NCBI RefSeq assembly: GCF_002288925.2
Contig: NW_022097996.1
Location: 10,052,451 to 10,116,450, forward strand
Direction: 5' to 3'
DNA: 64,000 bases
Origin: Delphinapterus leucas
Taxonomy: Eukaryota; Chordata; Mammalia; Artiodactyla; Monodontidae
Below are positions 1 to 10,689 of the stretch, in pieces (positions within the stretch are counted from its first letter, which is position 1; each line of letters begins with the position of its first letter). The notes below the pieces were generated by a model that searched no databases, was not told where the DNA came from, and saw only the letters and a program-made list of their open reading frames with translations. The position numbers and the translations under genes are program-made.

Positions 1-189
1 ATGCAGTGGCTTCCTTGCAGGCAATCTTTAATAGATTCCTTTCAATTTCTGATGAAACCCCCAGGTATTCGTTTTATAATGTCTGTTTGGTTTGGATGTG
101 CAGAGGTAAAAATATCTAGAGGAGAGATTTTTATTTATTTAGTTCAGTGACATTCCTGAGAATTCCATTTGGAAGGAAGAATAAGAAAG

Positions 190-390
190 AGTATGGGCTT
201 TGCGGTCTGAGAGACCTGGGCTTTTTTACTTAACAGCGCAACTTTGGATAAGTTACTTAACCTCTCTGAGCCTCAGTTTCTTCATCTATAAAATGGGAAT
301 AATGATACCTCCCTTGCAGGACTGTGGCGAGGACTAAATGCCGCCAGGTATATATTAAGTACTCAATACATGTTCGTGTTCTCCCCCATT
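190..390 (+). repeat. MIR SINE fragment
   Basis: This is an ancient tRNA-derived MIR element. The MIR core is readable: a segment like 'AAGTTACTTAACCTCTCTGAG', then 'CCTCAGTTTCTTCATCTA' and 'AAAATGGGAATAATGATACC', and a tail resembling 'TACTCAATACATGTT'. It is diverged, as expected for an insertion from before the eutherian radiation. Confidence 0.85.
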
Positions 391-424
391 AAATACCATC
401 TTATTTTTCACTTTGCTGAACAAG

Positions 425-600
425 AGCACAGGCTAGGGACTGAAACAGCCTAGGTTCAATGCCTGATCTCACAGTCTTAGCAGCTCAGTGATTTGGGCCA
501 AATTGTTAGCAATCTCAGAGGCTCTGTTTCCTCGTCTGTAGAATAGAGTTAGTAACAACAGTGCTCAGCTCAGAGTAAGCTTCAGTAACTAGCAGAAGCT
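425..600 (+). repeat. MIR SINE fragment (second copy)
   Basis: A second, more decayed MIR in the same orientation follows within 40 bases of the first. The usual order is visible (GGTTCAATGCC, then a degenerate 'TGATTTGGGCCAAATTG', then 'CTGTTTCCTCGTCTGTA'). The two could be separate insertions. The spacing and repeated core argue against a single element. Confidence 0.7.
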
Positions 601-823
601 GTCAGAGTCACACCAAATCATCATGGAGGCAGCAGGGACCAGTGAGAGTGTTGATGGCGAGCAGCTGCTGAGACGCTGCTGAGCTTCCTCTGTGTAAAGA
701 ATAGTTGCAGCCAGAGCTATAGGAAATGTAAGCCATATATTTTCTTTTCCTGCCTGGCCTCCATAACATCTTCTGCCTGCTCATTACTCCTCATCTGTGT
801 GGGGTTGTTTTTTTGTTTTGTGT

Positions 824-977
824 TTTGCTTTTTTATGTAGCTGCTCCGGGTCTTAGTTGTGGCACGCAGGATTTTTAGTTACGGCATGCAGGCTCTAGTT
901 CCCTGACCAGGGATCGAACCTGGGCCCTTTGCATTGGGAGCGCAGAGTCTTAACCACTGGACCACCCGGGAAGTCAC
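824..977 (-). mobile_element. CHR-type SINE (short class)
   Basis: Cetacean tRNA-derived SINE on the minus strand. Its right end reads as the complement of the family 5' end (ACTTCCCGGGTGGTCC), followed by a B-box region and a T-rich left end that is the complemented A tail. Target-site duplications are weak (GTGTGGGG-like on both sides). Confidence 0.85.
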
Positions 978-1709
978 CAGTGTTGGGTTTTTGATTCCAC
1001 GCTCCCAGATGGAATAGCGTGTGTTAAACTCAGCGCTGTGAATTCTGTCTTGTGCCGCTGTGCCGCCTACTAACTACAATATGGACTTTTGTTAATTTCT
1101 GATACCTACAAGACCAAAAGGCTTAATTGCTAAGAATCCTGGGGGCAAAATTAACTCTCAGGAAGGGCCACTGCTTAGAGTCTTTGCATTTCTCCTTTGC
1201 CTCTGAAGGAGCATAGTTTACTTGTTCTGTCTTGTAGCCTCTGGTTTGATCATGCTACCCATAATAAATTACCCTGGCATTTCCAACAGGAGTGATTCTA
1301 CCTGCTTCTCTTGCCCTGGGGCCAAATGGCTGCTTCTTTTTGCTGAAGAGTTAAACACAAAGTATTTGACAAAAATGAGCTTCTCTTGAGGATCTACCAG
1401 AAAAGAAGAACCGTGTTTATGAGTTATGTGATACTTTTAGTTATATACATATTAGTTATGACGGGTATTTTAATCACTGTTATTACTGGGGTTTAAAATA
1501 TATACGTGTATATGTAGTATATATGTATGTGCACGTGTAAAACATTTTGTAATACGGTATTTTACCACAAACTACAGTAGAAGCCAATATTCTAAGACAT
1601 GGATGTTTTGAAATATGAATTCATGATCCCTACTAACAAACAACCATTGGAATGTGTTGGAACACATTCCTACTTTATGCCACCTACTTGGGAGGCTGAA
1701 TGGTGCCAT
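978..1709. other. unassigned non-coding stretch
   Basis: No repeat family, RNA gene or coding frame is recognised here. The 1,490-1,530 part is AT-rich with alternating TATA/TGTA steps. Confidence 0.5.
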
Positions 1710-1727
1710 CACATAATCTTGGATTAA

Positions 1728-1859
1728 TTTATTTTATTTTTTAATTTTTTGGCCACGCCTGTGCAGCCTGTGGGATCTTAGTTCCCCCACCAGGGATCGA
1801 ACCCGCGCTCCCTGCAGTGGAAGCATGGAGTCTTAACCACTGGCCCACCAGGGAAGTCC
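1728..1859 (-). mobile_element. CHR-type SINE (short class) with TSD
   Basis: Minus-strand CHR SINE with complete complemented 5' end (GACTTCCCTGGTGGGCC) and an intact B-box core GGTTCGATCCC. It is flanked by an 18-base imperfect duplication: CACATAATCTTGGATTAA at 1,710-1,727 and CACAAAATCATGGATTTA at 1,860-1,877. That indicates L1-mediated insertion of an intact unit. Confidence 0.92.
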
Positions 1860-2564
1860 CACAAAATCATGGATTTAAGTTTCAAAACCCTGGCTAGAAT
1901 TTTCTGCCTAGCCTTCCTCCACAGCTGACAGTTTCACCCCAAGTTAAAGACAAACCAAGAACAAAGACAGGCCTGTGGCTTCTTTAAAGCTGTGTTGATT
2001 ATTTCTCCCTCATACCTTCCTCTGTTTCTCATAGAAGCAGAGTAAGCTAGGAGGAAAAGAGAGCACCCTCTTCGTCGGTGTCACCTGGAGGGGTGATCAG
2101 GCCGTCTGTTCAGCCTTCTGGGCTCGTAGGCAGACAGAGGACAGCAGGGGTCCTCTGCACAGAATCCCCAGATGGAAAAGTGCAGGAAGCAGCTCCATCC
2201 CGGGGGTGAAGCATCCACTCAGCTGAAGCCAGGATGAGCAGTCACCCCGCTTAGACTCTCCTCCTGGAAGGAAACCCTTCTGGGGAGGGGTCCTCCCCAG
2301 ACATCTTCATCCCCACCAGTGGCCGTTACTTGTCACTCAGCTCCCAGCCTACGCTTAGGCAATTTACAGGGGTGAGTCGAAGCTGTTTTTTGATATGACT
2401 AAAATGAAAAACTCCTGATTTTATGACTTTCAAACGCAATAATCCATATTTACATATGGTATTACCACATCACCCCTGAACTGGGAGTCATCATAAAGTG
2501 TTGAGGGCAGATTTTTTTTTTAAGTCCTTATTGAATTTGTTACAATATTGCTTCTGCTTTCTGT

Positions 2565-2678
2565 TTTGGTTTTTTGGCCCCGAGGCATGTGGGATCTTAA
2601 TTCCCCGACCAAGGATCGAACTTGCGCCCCCTGCAGTGGAAGTGCAGAGTCTTAACCACTGTACCGCCAGAGAAGTCC
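2565..2678 (-). mobile_element. CHR-type SINE (short class)
   Basis: Minus-strand CHR copy, diverged at the 5' end (complement GACTTCTCTGGCGGTAC). The tRNA-like GGTTAAGACTC block and the GATCC.TTGGTCGGGGAA block are readable in complement. An A-tail complement (TTTTGGTTTTTTGG) marks its left end. Confidence 0.85.
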
Positions 2679-2867
2679 TTCTTTAGCTTTTTTTACCGCA
2701 TCACAGGCTTGGGAAGATTAAATGAAGTAATATAATGCCCAGCAGCCAGATATTTGCAATTATTATTGTTGTTGGTGGTGGTGTTTCTAGAAGAGTGATT
2801 GGCACCCTGCAGGGCTATCATTGTTGTGATTCTATTTATCTGTTTTCCATATCCACCTACAGTACTC

Positions 2868-3065
2868 GTTTTTTGCCGTACGCGGGCCTCTCACTGTTAC
2901 GGCCTCTCCCGTTGCGGAGCACAGGCTCCGGACACGCAGGCTCAGCGGCCATGGCTCACGGGCCCAGCCGCTCCGTGGCATGTGGGATCTTCCCGGACCG
3001 GGGCACGATCCCGTGTCCCCTGCATCGACAGGCGGACTCTCAACCACTGCGCCACCAGGAAAGCC
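2868..3065 (-). mobile_element. Young ~205-bp CHR-derived SINE with 15-bp TSD
   Basis: This belongs to the compact class whose body ends GAGAGGCCCGCGTACCGCA before the A tail. It is flanked by a perfect 15-base duplication, CCACCTACAGTACTC, at 2,853-2,867 and 3,066-3,080. The A tail is very short (TTTTTT in this strand). The B-box region carries the class substitution (TCGTGCCCC), plus a private T-to-A change that gives GGATCG. Confidence 0.95.
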
Positions 3066-3689
3066 CCACCTACAGTACTCCTTTACCTGATATATTCTCT
3101 TAAGGGATCCATGGGTTTATCGAATGGTGTTGTTTGTATCAGTGATCATTTGCAAATGTCTGCAAATAACATAAATGGAGAACAACAAAAAAAATTCAAC
3201 TGGGGAGCGACAGACACAGGTGTATAGTATACACACTGGTATGCAAATTTTCCCTGTAACAGCCCTTCTTGGGCCTTAGCCTCCTGAGGAGCCCCCCTCT
3301 TTCTGGGGTCACTCAGCCTCAGTAGCCTGTTGCCTTTCTCACTCCCTTCTCTGTGCCCAATAAAATGACATCCAGCCAGAAGATAGGAATTTTCTCTCCC
3401 TGCTTCATATTTCCCCTGCAAGGTGGTTTCAGCCATTGCCCTGAAATGAAAGAGAAGAAGTCGTTCGTATGTGTATTCATTTATCCAACAAGTATCTTAC
3501 AGCCACTGGAGGGAGCTCGAGGGATGTGTGACCCTAACAAGACCCAGTCGTGCCCTCGTGCCCTCGAGGGACTTAACAGGCTGAGGGGCAGGCTCCAGCC
3601 GCGTAGGGATGACTCCTGGGTATCTGGATTGGGCGATTGCATAAAGGTTCATGCCATCTCCTACTGAGACTGGACATGGTTGGTGTGAA

Positions 3690-3850
3690 GTACCTGCGGG
3701 ACGACAAGTAGGCACATTGAGAAGGGAGCTGAATGTATGAGTCAAGAGCTTGGCGGGGAGAGCAGGGCGAGAGATATAAATCCAGCAGTTGAAGATTTAG
3801 GCACTGATTGCCCAGGAAGTGGGCTAAGAAAAGAACCCCAGAGAGTTCTG
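3690..3850 (-). repeat. L2 LINE fragment
   Basis: Block resembling the minus-strand L2 body: '...ACGACAAGTAGGCACATTGAG...', 'GAGAGATATAAATCC', 'CAGTTGAAGATTTAGG'. The same order of phrases appears in the longer L2 copies at 23.4 and 40.1 kb. No coding capacity is left. Confidence 0.5.
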
Positions 3851-3989
3851 ATGTGTGAAGCATGGCTTTCCATGCATCTTCTCCCATGTCCTTCCATTTA
3901 AAAACGTGACAGCAACATGGAGAGAAACTATTGTGTAAATATCTCTAGAAAAAGAACAGTAAGTTCAACTGATGAAAAAAATACATTTA

Positions 3990-4209
3990 GGGGCTTCCCT
4001 GGTGGTGCAGTGGTTGAGAATCCGCCTGCCAATGCAGGGGACACGGGTTCGTGCCCCGGTCTGGGAAAATCCCACACGCCGCGGAGCGGCTGGGCCCATG
4101 AGCCATGGCCACTGAGCCTGCGCGTCCGGAGCCTGTGCTCCGCAACGGGAGAGGCCACAACAGTGAGAGGCCCGCGTACCGACAAAAAATAAAAAATAAA
4201 TAAATAAAT
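3990..4209 (+). mobile_element. Young ~205-bp CHR-derived SINE, plus strand
   Basis: Full compact-class unit: 5' GGGGCTTCCCTGGTGGTGCA, A box TGGTGCAGTGG, altered B box GGTTCGTGCCC, GC-rich middle, end GTGAGAGGCCCGCGTACCG. It has an A-rich tail that has decayed to (AAAT)n. TSD ATACATTTA stands at both ends (3,981-3,989 and 4,210-4,218). Confidence 0.95.
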
Positions 4210-4389
4210 ATACATTTAAATTACCCGATTCTGTCTTTTTAGGAGCAGGTTGAGGAAAGGAATACTCTATGTGAAGATGCTCCGGTACTGGAATTACTGG
4301 TAGATTGCATGACTGTCGACACCCTTAGCCCATCAGAAAACAGGTGACGGCAGACAGACCTGCATATATGTAAAGATAATTTATATCAG

Positions 4390-4513
4390 GGACTTCCCTG
4401 GTGGTCCAGTGGTTAAGACTCCACACTTCCACTGCAGGGGGCGCAGGTTCAATCCCTGGCCAGGGAACTAAGATCCTGCATGCTGTGTGGCACAGCCAAA
4501 AAAAAAAAAAAAA
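4390..4513 (+). mobile_element. CHR-type SINE (short class) with TSD
   Basis: Canonical short CHR unit ending CACAGCC plus A tail. It lies between two copies of TTATATCAG (4,381-4,389; 4,514-4,522). It sits upstream of an L1M 3' region and may be inserted in it. The B box has decayed to GGTTCAATCCC by a CpG transition. Confidence 0.93.
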
Positions 4514-4631
4514 TTATATCAGCATCGTTTCTAAGAGCAAAAGATTGTGAACAGCTCAAATAGCTATAAATTTGGCTCATCTATAAATGGACTATAATAC
4601 AACCCTTGAAAGATTGAGGAAGTTTTTATTT

Positions 4632-4970
4632 TTAAGTTCCCTTATGCTTCTTTCTTTTTAAAATTTTATTTATTTGGTTGCGTCGGGTCTTAGTTGTGGC
4701 AGGGGGGTTCCTTAGTTGCAGCTTGCGGGCTCCTTAGTTGCAGCACATGGGCTCTGTAGTTGTGACAGCCAGCCTCCTTGGTTGTGGCTCCAGGGCTCCT
4801 TAGTTGCAGCTCTCCAGCTCCTTAGTTGCGGCACACAGGCTCTGTAGTCGTGGCATACGAACTCTTAGCTGCGGCATGCATGTGGGATAGTTCCCTGACC
4901 AGGGATCGAACCCAGGCCCCCTGCGTTGGGAGAGCGAAGTCTTATCCACTGTGCCACCAGGGGAGTCCCC
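4632..4970 (-). mobile_element. CHR-type SINE (long class) inside L1M
   Basis: Long CHR copy in complement with repeated 'TTAGTTGCAGC'/'TTAGTTGCGGC' modules and a GGGACTCCCCTGGTGGCACA 5' end. Flanking copies of AGGAAGTT.TTTA.AGT (about 4,618 and 4,972) form the TSD. It therefore landed in the pre-existing L1M relic. Confidence 0.9.
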
Positions 4971-5005
4971 AAGGAAGTTCTTTAAGTACTGTTCATACAT
5001 GCAGG

Positions 5006-5029
5006 CACACACACACACACACACACACA
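5006..5029. repeat. (CA)n microsatellite
   Basis: Twelve CA units followed by TACGCATACTC. It lies directly after the SINE TSD in the L1M relic. Confidence 0.97.
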
Positions 5030-5689
5030 TACGCATACTCTCATATATATAGTGAACAAAAAATGATGGTATATTACCAATTGTATGAAAAAGGAGAGAG
5101 GGAGAATATATTTGCATTTTATGTGTATATTTGCTTGCAATGTATAAATATCTCTGGAAGGATACACGGGAAAAAAAGATCATCTTGGTTGCCCTTGAGG
5201 AAGAGAACTGGAGGACTCGGAGGTGAGTGGGGGAGATTTTTTTTTCACTGTCCCTTTTTGTATCTTTCCAATACTCAACTATGTAGAAAAGTAACCTGTT
5301 CAAAAATAAACAATTATTTTAAAAAAGAGAGAAAAGGAAAAAAAGTCAGTGGAGCTGTAGGCAAAAGCTCTTAAGGGAAGAATCCCATGTAGGATAGAAG
5401 TGTAGTAAAATATGTCTTGCCTGGTCTCCAAGTGCTCAGAAGTGAAAGTTCTTGAAACCGCTTGAAATAGGGGTTCAACTGTCCTGCTAAGATAGTCCTT
5501 GTTAAGTCTTTGCACTGAAGAAATGGACTTTTCTGGGGGAAGGACCGAGACGGAGTTTCACAGCAAGGCAGCAGCCAAAGATGAATAGGAAGTAAAAGGT
5601 TTGATGAGCCCCAATGTGAAGGAAAACCCTAGCCTTTCCCTCCTGTTGTACGAAAAAACCTCAGCCCCGTCTATCTCCTAAGTGCTTCT

Positions 5690-6265
5690 TTTACTTCTCA
5701 CACAAAACACACATTTCTGGCACTTCTGGTCACCAAGGGTGTGGGCGTTTTCCCCACACCAAGCAGTTCTCTGCAACACCAGCTGGGTGGCCTGCAATTT
5801 AACTCAGTTCTGGCACCATCTACCTGGAGACGGCGTCAGAGCCCACAGGATAAGGGCTCAGTCCCACAAGACTGCTCTCCGCTCTCCTCCCCCACACTGC
5901 AGTCACCAGTGTCACCTGTGCTTCTGACTAAGCAGCTATAGATCAGAGGTTCCAACGACCCCCTCCTTGGGTTTGATTAATTCGCTAGAGCGTCTCACAG
6001 AACTCAGGGAAACACGTTTGCCAGTTTATTAAAGGATGTGATAAATGACACAGACGTACTGCCAGATGAAGAGACACATAGGGCGAGGTCTGGGAGGGTC
6101 CCAAGCACAGGAGCCTCTGTCCCCGTGAAGTTGGGGTGTGTCATCCTCCCGGTGTGGATGTGTTACCCAAAAAACTGGATTTGCCTTTTGGTGGGTGTCG
6201 AGCCAAGAAACATGGCCAAACCAAAGAATGGGAGAAGGAAGGAAAGGAATTATTATTTGCAGCAA
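5690..6265. repeat. Ancient ERVL/MaLR-type LTR fragment
   Basis: The order of phrases is that of an old mammalian LTR: CACAGGATAAGGGCTCAGTC, AGCAGCTATAGATCAGAGGT, TTGATTAATTCGCTAGAGCG, CTCACAGAACTCAGGGAAAC, then TGCCAGTTTATTAAAGGATG. I recognise the family type but cannot name the subfamily or fix its orientation. No internal retroviral genes are attached. Confidence 0.6.
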
Positions 6266-6274
6266 GGAAGGAGA

Positions 6275-6380
6275 GGGACTTCCCCGGTGGTCCAGTGGTT
6301 AGGACTCCATGCTTTCACTGCCGAGAGCCCAGGTTCAATCCCTGGTTAAGGAATTAAGATCTCACAGCGCAGCCAAAAGA
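6275..6380 (+). mobile_element. CHR-type SINE (short class)
   Basis: Plus-strand unit: GGGACTTCCCCGGTGGTCCA, B-box remnant GGTTCAATCCC, end GCGCAGCCAAAAG. Short matching flanks (AAGGAGA) fit a TSD. Confidence 0.88.
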
Positions 6381-6663
6381 AAGGAGAACACCAGGGATCT
6401 TTCCCAAGCTGTGCCTCCCTGAATAGCAAAATTGGGGAAGTTTGAAACTAAGGATACACGCATATTCATGAAGGGTCTTAAGCAGTGGAAAATTCAGTGT
6501 AGAATTGGGGTGAAGGTTGACAGAGTGCAGGCTTCAACTGATTGAAGTCACGAGGGTCTGAAAAGGTCAACGTCATCATTCCATCCTCCACCTGGGTGGC
6601 GGCCTTACTTTCTGCCCCCAGAGATATGTATGCACTCAACGATATGTATCAGATTGTTATGTA

Positions 6664-6990
6664 TCTCTTTTTTTTAAAACATCTTTATTGGAGTATAATT
6701 GCTTTACAATGGTTAGTTTCTGCTTTATAACAAAGTGAATCAGCTATACATATACATATATCCCCATATCTCCTCCCTCTTGTGTCTCCCTCCCACCCTC
6801 CCTATCCCACCCCTCTAGGTGGTCACAGAGCATCGAGCTGATCTCCCTGTGCTATGTGGCTGCTTCCCACCAGCTATCTATTTTACGTTTGGTAGTGTAT
6901 ATATGTCCATGCCACTCTGTCACTTCATCCCAGCTTACCCTTCCCTCTCTCCGTGTCCTCAAGTCCATTCTCTACGTCTACATATATCTC
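6664..6990 (-). mobile_element. L1 LINE 3' UTR fragment
   Basis: Complement of an artiodactyl/cetacean L1 3' end. It starts with a T run, then CATCTTTATTGGAGTATAAT, GCTTTACAATGGTTAG, and a CT-rich block (TCCCTCCCACCCTCCCTATC) that is the complemented purine tract of the 3' UTR. It is fairly well conserved, so younger than the L1M relics here. Only the terminal part was inserted, which is typical 5' truncation. Confidence 0.88.
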
Positions 6991-7379
6991 TTGAGAATCT
7001 AGGACTCTTTTATCACAGAACCATTGTTTCTTGACTGCTTTTTCTTTTGTTCCCTTAAGATCATTAATTACTGAGACCTGTTCAAGGGCAAGCATTGTGG
7101 CCAGGCTTAGATCACAAAATGGCTTAGGTCAAAATGGGTTCTCTTGTGTCAAGCAAGCCATGCCTGTTTCTCTTTTCTCCGGGGACCCCCTGCCCTTTCT
7201 GCTTATAATACCCAATGTTAGTGTAAAAGAAATATCCAGTTATTTTAACCAGATCATCAGATGCGCTGGACCAGGACCCAAGACTGTCAGATTTGTACCC
7301 TTTTATATAACTTCCCCATATTTTGCCCTTATATCTTGTCTTTTCTCTTGTAATGATGGACATTAAAGTCTTAAAATGA

Positions 7380-7868
7380 AAAGGGTCTGCAAACTTGTTT
7401 TCAGGGACAGCAAGGAAGCCTGTATAGTCAGGCCACTCAAGATGGCTGTTCTCTTGCTCTCTGTAAGTCCTCTGCCCTACCAGGGCCTGTGTCACCTATA
7501 TCTGACGCACGTGACTGACCTTCCTATGTACTTGCCTCCGCCCCAGCTAGTGATTGTTCTTATCAAAGGGGTGGTGAGGGGCGTGCCTCTCTGCTGGTTT
7601 CCCTGGTAACCAATGAGCCCACCTGACGTCATTTTCCCTATAACTGGTAACCGCCCCCCCCGCCCCCGCCACCGCCACCGCCCTGGGAGCGGAGACTGCC
7701 GCCATATCCTGTCTGCAGCTTGCTGCAAATGGGGGGACCTTGCTTCAGACATGTAAGCTCCCCCATCCATTAAACCATTGATGTCTCTGTTGTTGACCTC
7801 AGGCTCTTTCTTCAGTCTTGAACCCCGGCAAGTGCAGGGCCCATAGGCCTGCGGGGTGCAGCCCAACA
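7380..7868 (+). mobile_element. Retroviral-type LTR, copy 1 (apparently solo)
   Basis: Long terminal repeat about 490 bp long. Its 3' end is fixed by the terminal CCCAACA at 7,862-7,868. The left boundary is approximate. Homology to the inverted copy at 12.25 kb runs from about 7,410 to 7,868. Promoter-like landmarks lie close together: CCAAT at 7,610-7,614, a palindromic cAMP-response element TGACGTCA at 7,624-7,631 and TATAA at 7,639-7,643. A GC-rich run follows, then a polyadenylation signal ATTAAA at 7,769-7,774. Downstream I find no convincing primer-binding site and no gag/pol frame, so a solo LTR is the simplest reading. The bases at 7,020-7,380 could be residual internal sequence but I cannot identify them. 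Confidence 0.78.
7610..7643 (+). promoter_or_regulatory. LTR core promoter block: CCAAT, CRE, TATA
   Basis: CCAAT, TGACGTCA and TATAA occur within 34 bases in the order and spacing of an LTR U3 promoter. The same three motifs survive in the inverted copy at 12.5 kb. CREB/ATF proteins are the known binders of TGACGTCA. Present activity is unknown. Confidence 0.6.
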
Positions 7869-8537
7869 GGTGGACATAACGAGACCATCTTCGGGAACCC
7901 ATCTAGGAGGGATGAGAAACCCACAGTCTGAGTAGGTGGTGACGGTTACTAGGAGGAGAGGAGGGGGGCGGGGGAGTCCCTGGGACGTGCCAGGGTGGAA
8001 GAGGAAAGCTTGAGGGGAGCCTGCCTGGGCCTGTGAATCTCCCTGGGGGACTTAGGAGAAAGGGTTCCTCAAGTACAGTGATAAATTATGCTTTGCACTG
8101 TAATAGGATTAAATTTGCAACTGTTACAGATGAGGTGTTACTAGCCCATTCTTGTATCACAGAAAGCTAGGCTTTTTCTCCATTCAACAGGTATTATTTT
8201 ATTTTCATTGTTCCTAAAATGACACAAAGGAAGGCTTCTGTTTGTTCTCTTACCTTATGCTGATCTTAGAACAACACAAAAATACTGACTACGCTGATCT
8301 TGAAACAACACTGACAACTTCAAACATGGGAAGATGACTTACTCCCATTCTGTCCCCCTTTCCTCTTGGATTCGAACCACTGGCTTTGTTTAACCCCAGT
8401 TTTGCCTACTCTTTCCCAGAAAAGTCACCAGCAAACATGGATGGATCTACTAAAGGCAGGACTGTAGATTCAATAGGGTGTGGGACTCCAGCTTTGTTCT
8501 CAGGGAACTGACAGTCTCATCAGGAGACAAATAATTA

Positions 8538-8611
8538 TTGGGTTGGCCAGAAAGTTCGTTCAGGTTATCTATGTTCCAGAAGAACCCGAGCGAGCTTTTT
8601 GGCCAACCCAA
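8538..8611. mobile_element. Mariner-type miniature inverted-repeat element, 74 bp
   Basis: The element starts TTGGGTTGGCC and ends GGCCAACCCAA. Arms of about 30 bases are complementary (AAAGTTCGTTC against GAGCGAGCTTT), and it is flanked by the TA dinucleotide (8,536-8,537 and 8,612-8,613) that Tc1/mariner transposases duplicate. This is a non-autonomous palindrome of the kind common in cetartiodactyls. It has no coding capacity and could fold as an RNA hairpin if transcribed. Confidence 0.93.
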
Positions 8612-8613
8612 TA

Positions 8614-9350
8614 CATTCAGAAACGGGTACTAACGCCCGAGAGCATACGTTCAGTGCTAAGTTAGGGGTCTGGATAATAATGGCTTCAGGAATGCAGCTG
8701 AGGGCAGAAATCCCTGAGGGTCAATACACTGAAGCTTCTAGGAGAAGGGGGGCCTCCAAGGACAGATTTAGAGAAGGAGTAAAGAGAGCACCTGAGGCAG
8801 GCGGAGGGTGTGGGCGAGACCAGCCCGTGTGGCACATCTCTGTGGAGGAAGAGGCACCTGGTTCGCTGGAGACAGCAGTCACGGCGGAAGCAATTTCTGA
8901 TTCAATGACAGTCTAAAGTAGGATTTTCCCCGGATTAATAGAAACCCTGTGCGTTGCAAACATAGCTGTCAGAGCATTAGAGGGATGTAGTGGATGAGCT
9001 GACTGCTGGGACTTGGCAGCTGAATGTGCACGGGGAGGGGGACAGTGTTTGAGGAAGTTCAGCATCTGTACATCTGCCAGCCCTCCTATGTCGCTCTGCG
9101 CACAGCCGGGGCCAAGATGCGGGTGAGCGTACGTCCCTCCCGTCCCCTGCAAGCTCAGCTCGTATTATTTCTTTCTCTTGTTCTCTCCATTCTTTCCTCT
9201 TTCCGCTCACGGCCAGATGTCGAGGAGAAATCCTTTCTCGCTGTGAGTTTTGGTTGGAGTGTCAACCTGTGACATTCGCCTTTTGTGTGCATGCCCAGGT
9301 TAGTAGGGAGGATAAACGATGGGAACTCTACCGACACCCACCTGGTCTAA
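8614..9350. other. unassigned non-coding stretch
   Basis: Moderately GC-rich sequence with no repeat I recognise. Small open frames here have no family resemblance and overlap on both strands, so they look like chance. Confidence 0.5.
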
Positions 9351-9354
9351 GAAT

Positions 9355-9540
9355 CACAAGTCTCCAGATCTAGCTCTAATGCCTTTTAGCTCCATGAACT
9401 TGAGCTGGCCCTTAAACTACCTGTCCTTCGGTTTCCTTTATTTGTAAAACGGAGATGTTAATACCTCCCTACCTACGTCGCAGAATTTTCTTGAGATTCA
9501 AATGAAATATAGTTGTAAGAGCACTTTGGAGACTAAGGAA
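9355..9540 (+). repeat. MIR SINE fragment
   Basis: Diverged MIR core: CCTGTCCTTCGGTTTCCTTT, then TGTAAAACGGAGATGTTAAT and ACCTCCCTACCTACGTCGCA, ending in the MIR-like 'AAGAGCACTTTGGAG'. Confidence 0.75.
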
Positions 9541-10227
9541 CTTAGTAACTCAAGGTGAAGATGGTGGGGACCGGGGTGGGGGGGAGGTGGTGAAGTTGGG
9601 AAACTCAATACATCCCATCCAGCCCGGTGATTTTATAAAATCGTTTTTTATCATTTAAATAATTTTAACTATATAGCTTTTTTGGATGTTTTAACGACTC
9701 TCACTCTAGTGATATCTTTTTCCTCCCTAGATATCCCTAAGTGCAGAACCCAGCAACCCCCTACACATTCCAGCTCATCTCGCTTGGCTTCCACATCGAC
9801 CAGTGGGGCTCCCAGCCACTGAAGCAGCAACGAAAACTCTCATGCAGCATCTCCAGAGACACTCTGGGCTCCAATCATTACCCCAGGCCTTCCAGCCAAA
9901 GTTGATTTAAAAATGTGAAAGGATTTTTCTAGAAATGACAGGCTGCTCTACATGGAGAGTTGGATGTTAGTTGGCTCCTTTATTAGAAACGGTTTAGGTA
10001 CCTTATTGTGAAAGTGAGTCCTACAGTATTTCGGTAAAAGGTATTCATGGCACAGATGTTGACGTATTTACAAACTGAGATAGAAATGTGATGATAGATA
10101 CCATGGGGTTGATAAAGGGACATACGATAGCACCGTTGGTGAGACTGGGTGTGTGAGGCAGGGTCCCAGAAGGATAAGGCCAGCACATTCCCAAGGCTAC
10201 TTGAGCAGTTTAATGATGGGAGTGTTT

Positions 10228-10645
10228 TTTCTAGGGCTGCTGTGACAAACTACTGCTATTTGAGTCCACTCAGGCTGCTATAACAAAAATACCATTGACG
10301 AGTGGCTTATAAACAACAGACATTTATTTTCTTACAGTTCTGGAGGCTGGGAAGTCCAAGATCAAGGTGTGGGCAGGGTTGGTTTCTTCTGAAGCCTCTC
10401 TCCTTGGCTTGCAGATGGCCATCTTCTCCCTGTGTCCTCACACGGTCGTCCCTTTGTGTGTGTCTGTGTCCTAATCTCCTCTCCTTATAAGGACACAAGT
10501 CCGATTGAATTAGGGCCCACCCATATGACTTTGTTTAACCTTAATGACCTCTTTGAAGATACTCTCTCCAAAGACAGTCACATTCTGCGGTCTCGGGGGT
10601 TAGGACTTCAACATAGGAATTGGTGTGGGGAGGTTACAGTTCAGC
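10228..10645 (-). mobile_element. MLT1-type MaLR LTR, copy 1
   Basis: Complement of an MLT1 LTR: GCTGCTATAACAAAAATACC, GTGGCTTATAAACAACAGAC, TTACAGTTCTGGAGGCTGGG, AAGTCCAAGATCAAGG, TCCTTATAAGGACACAAGTC, then ...GGACTTCAACATA. A short partial start (CTAGGGCTGCTGTGACAAAC) at 10,232-10,257 repeats the LTR's first bases just outside, as if a second MLT1 fragment abuts it. No internal sequence. Confidence 0.88.
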
Positions 10646-10689
10646 CCTTAACCCACACTGTGGATGGGGTTAAGAGAATCAAGACGAGA

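Larger units (their letters stand above)
4525..5330 (+). repeat. L1M 3' region, interrupted by a CHR SINE
   Basis: Old L1 3'-end sequence on the plus strand. The left part (AGAGCAAAAGATTGTGAACAG, AAATGGACTATAATACAACC) and the right part (ATCTCTGGAAGGATACACGG, GTTGCCCTTGAGGAAGAGAAC, ending CAAAAATAAACAATTATTTT) match the familiar order of L1M tails. The interval 4,632-4,970 is a later SINE, and a CA repeat lies at 5,006-5,029. Non-coding. Confidence 0.75.

Noticed and set aside
3505..3520. CTCF-like CCACTGGAGGGAGC
   Set aside because: Two mismatches at key positions of the core. The CHR SINE 5' end (CCACCAGGGAAG) also resembles CTCF but lacks the GGCG part.
7020..7380. Internal retroviral sequence upstream of LTR copy 1
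   Set aside because: No env or pol motif and no polypurine tract could be recognised, so I did not annotate it as provirus.
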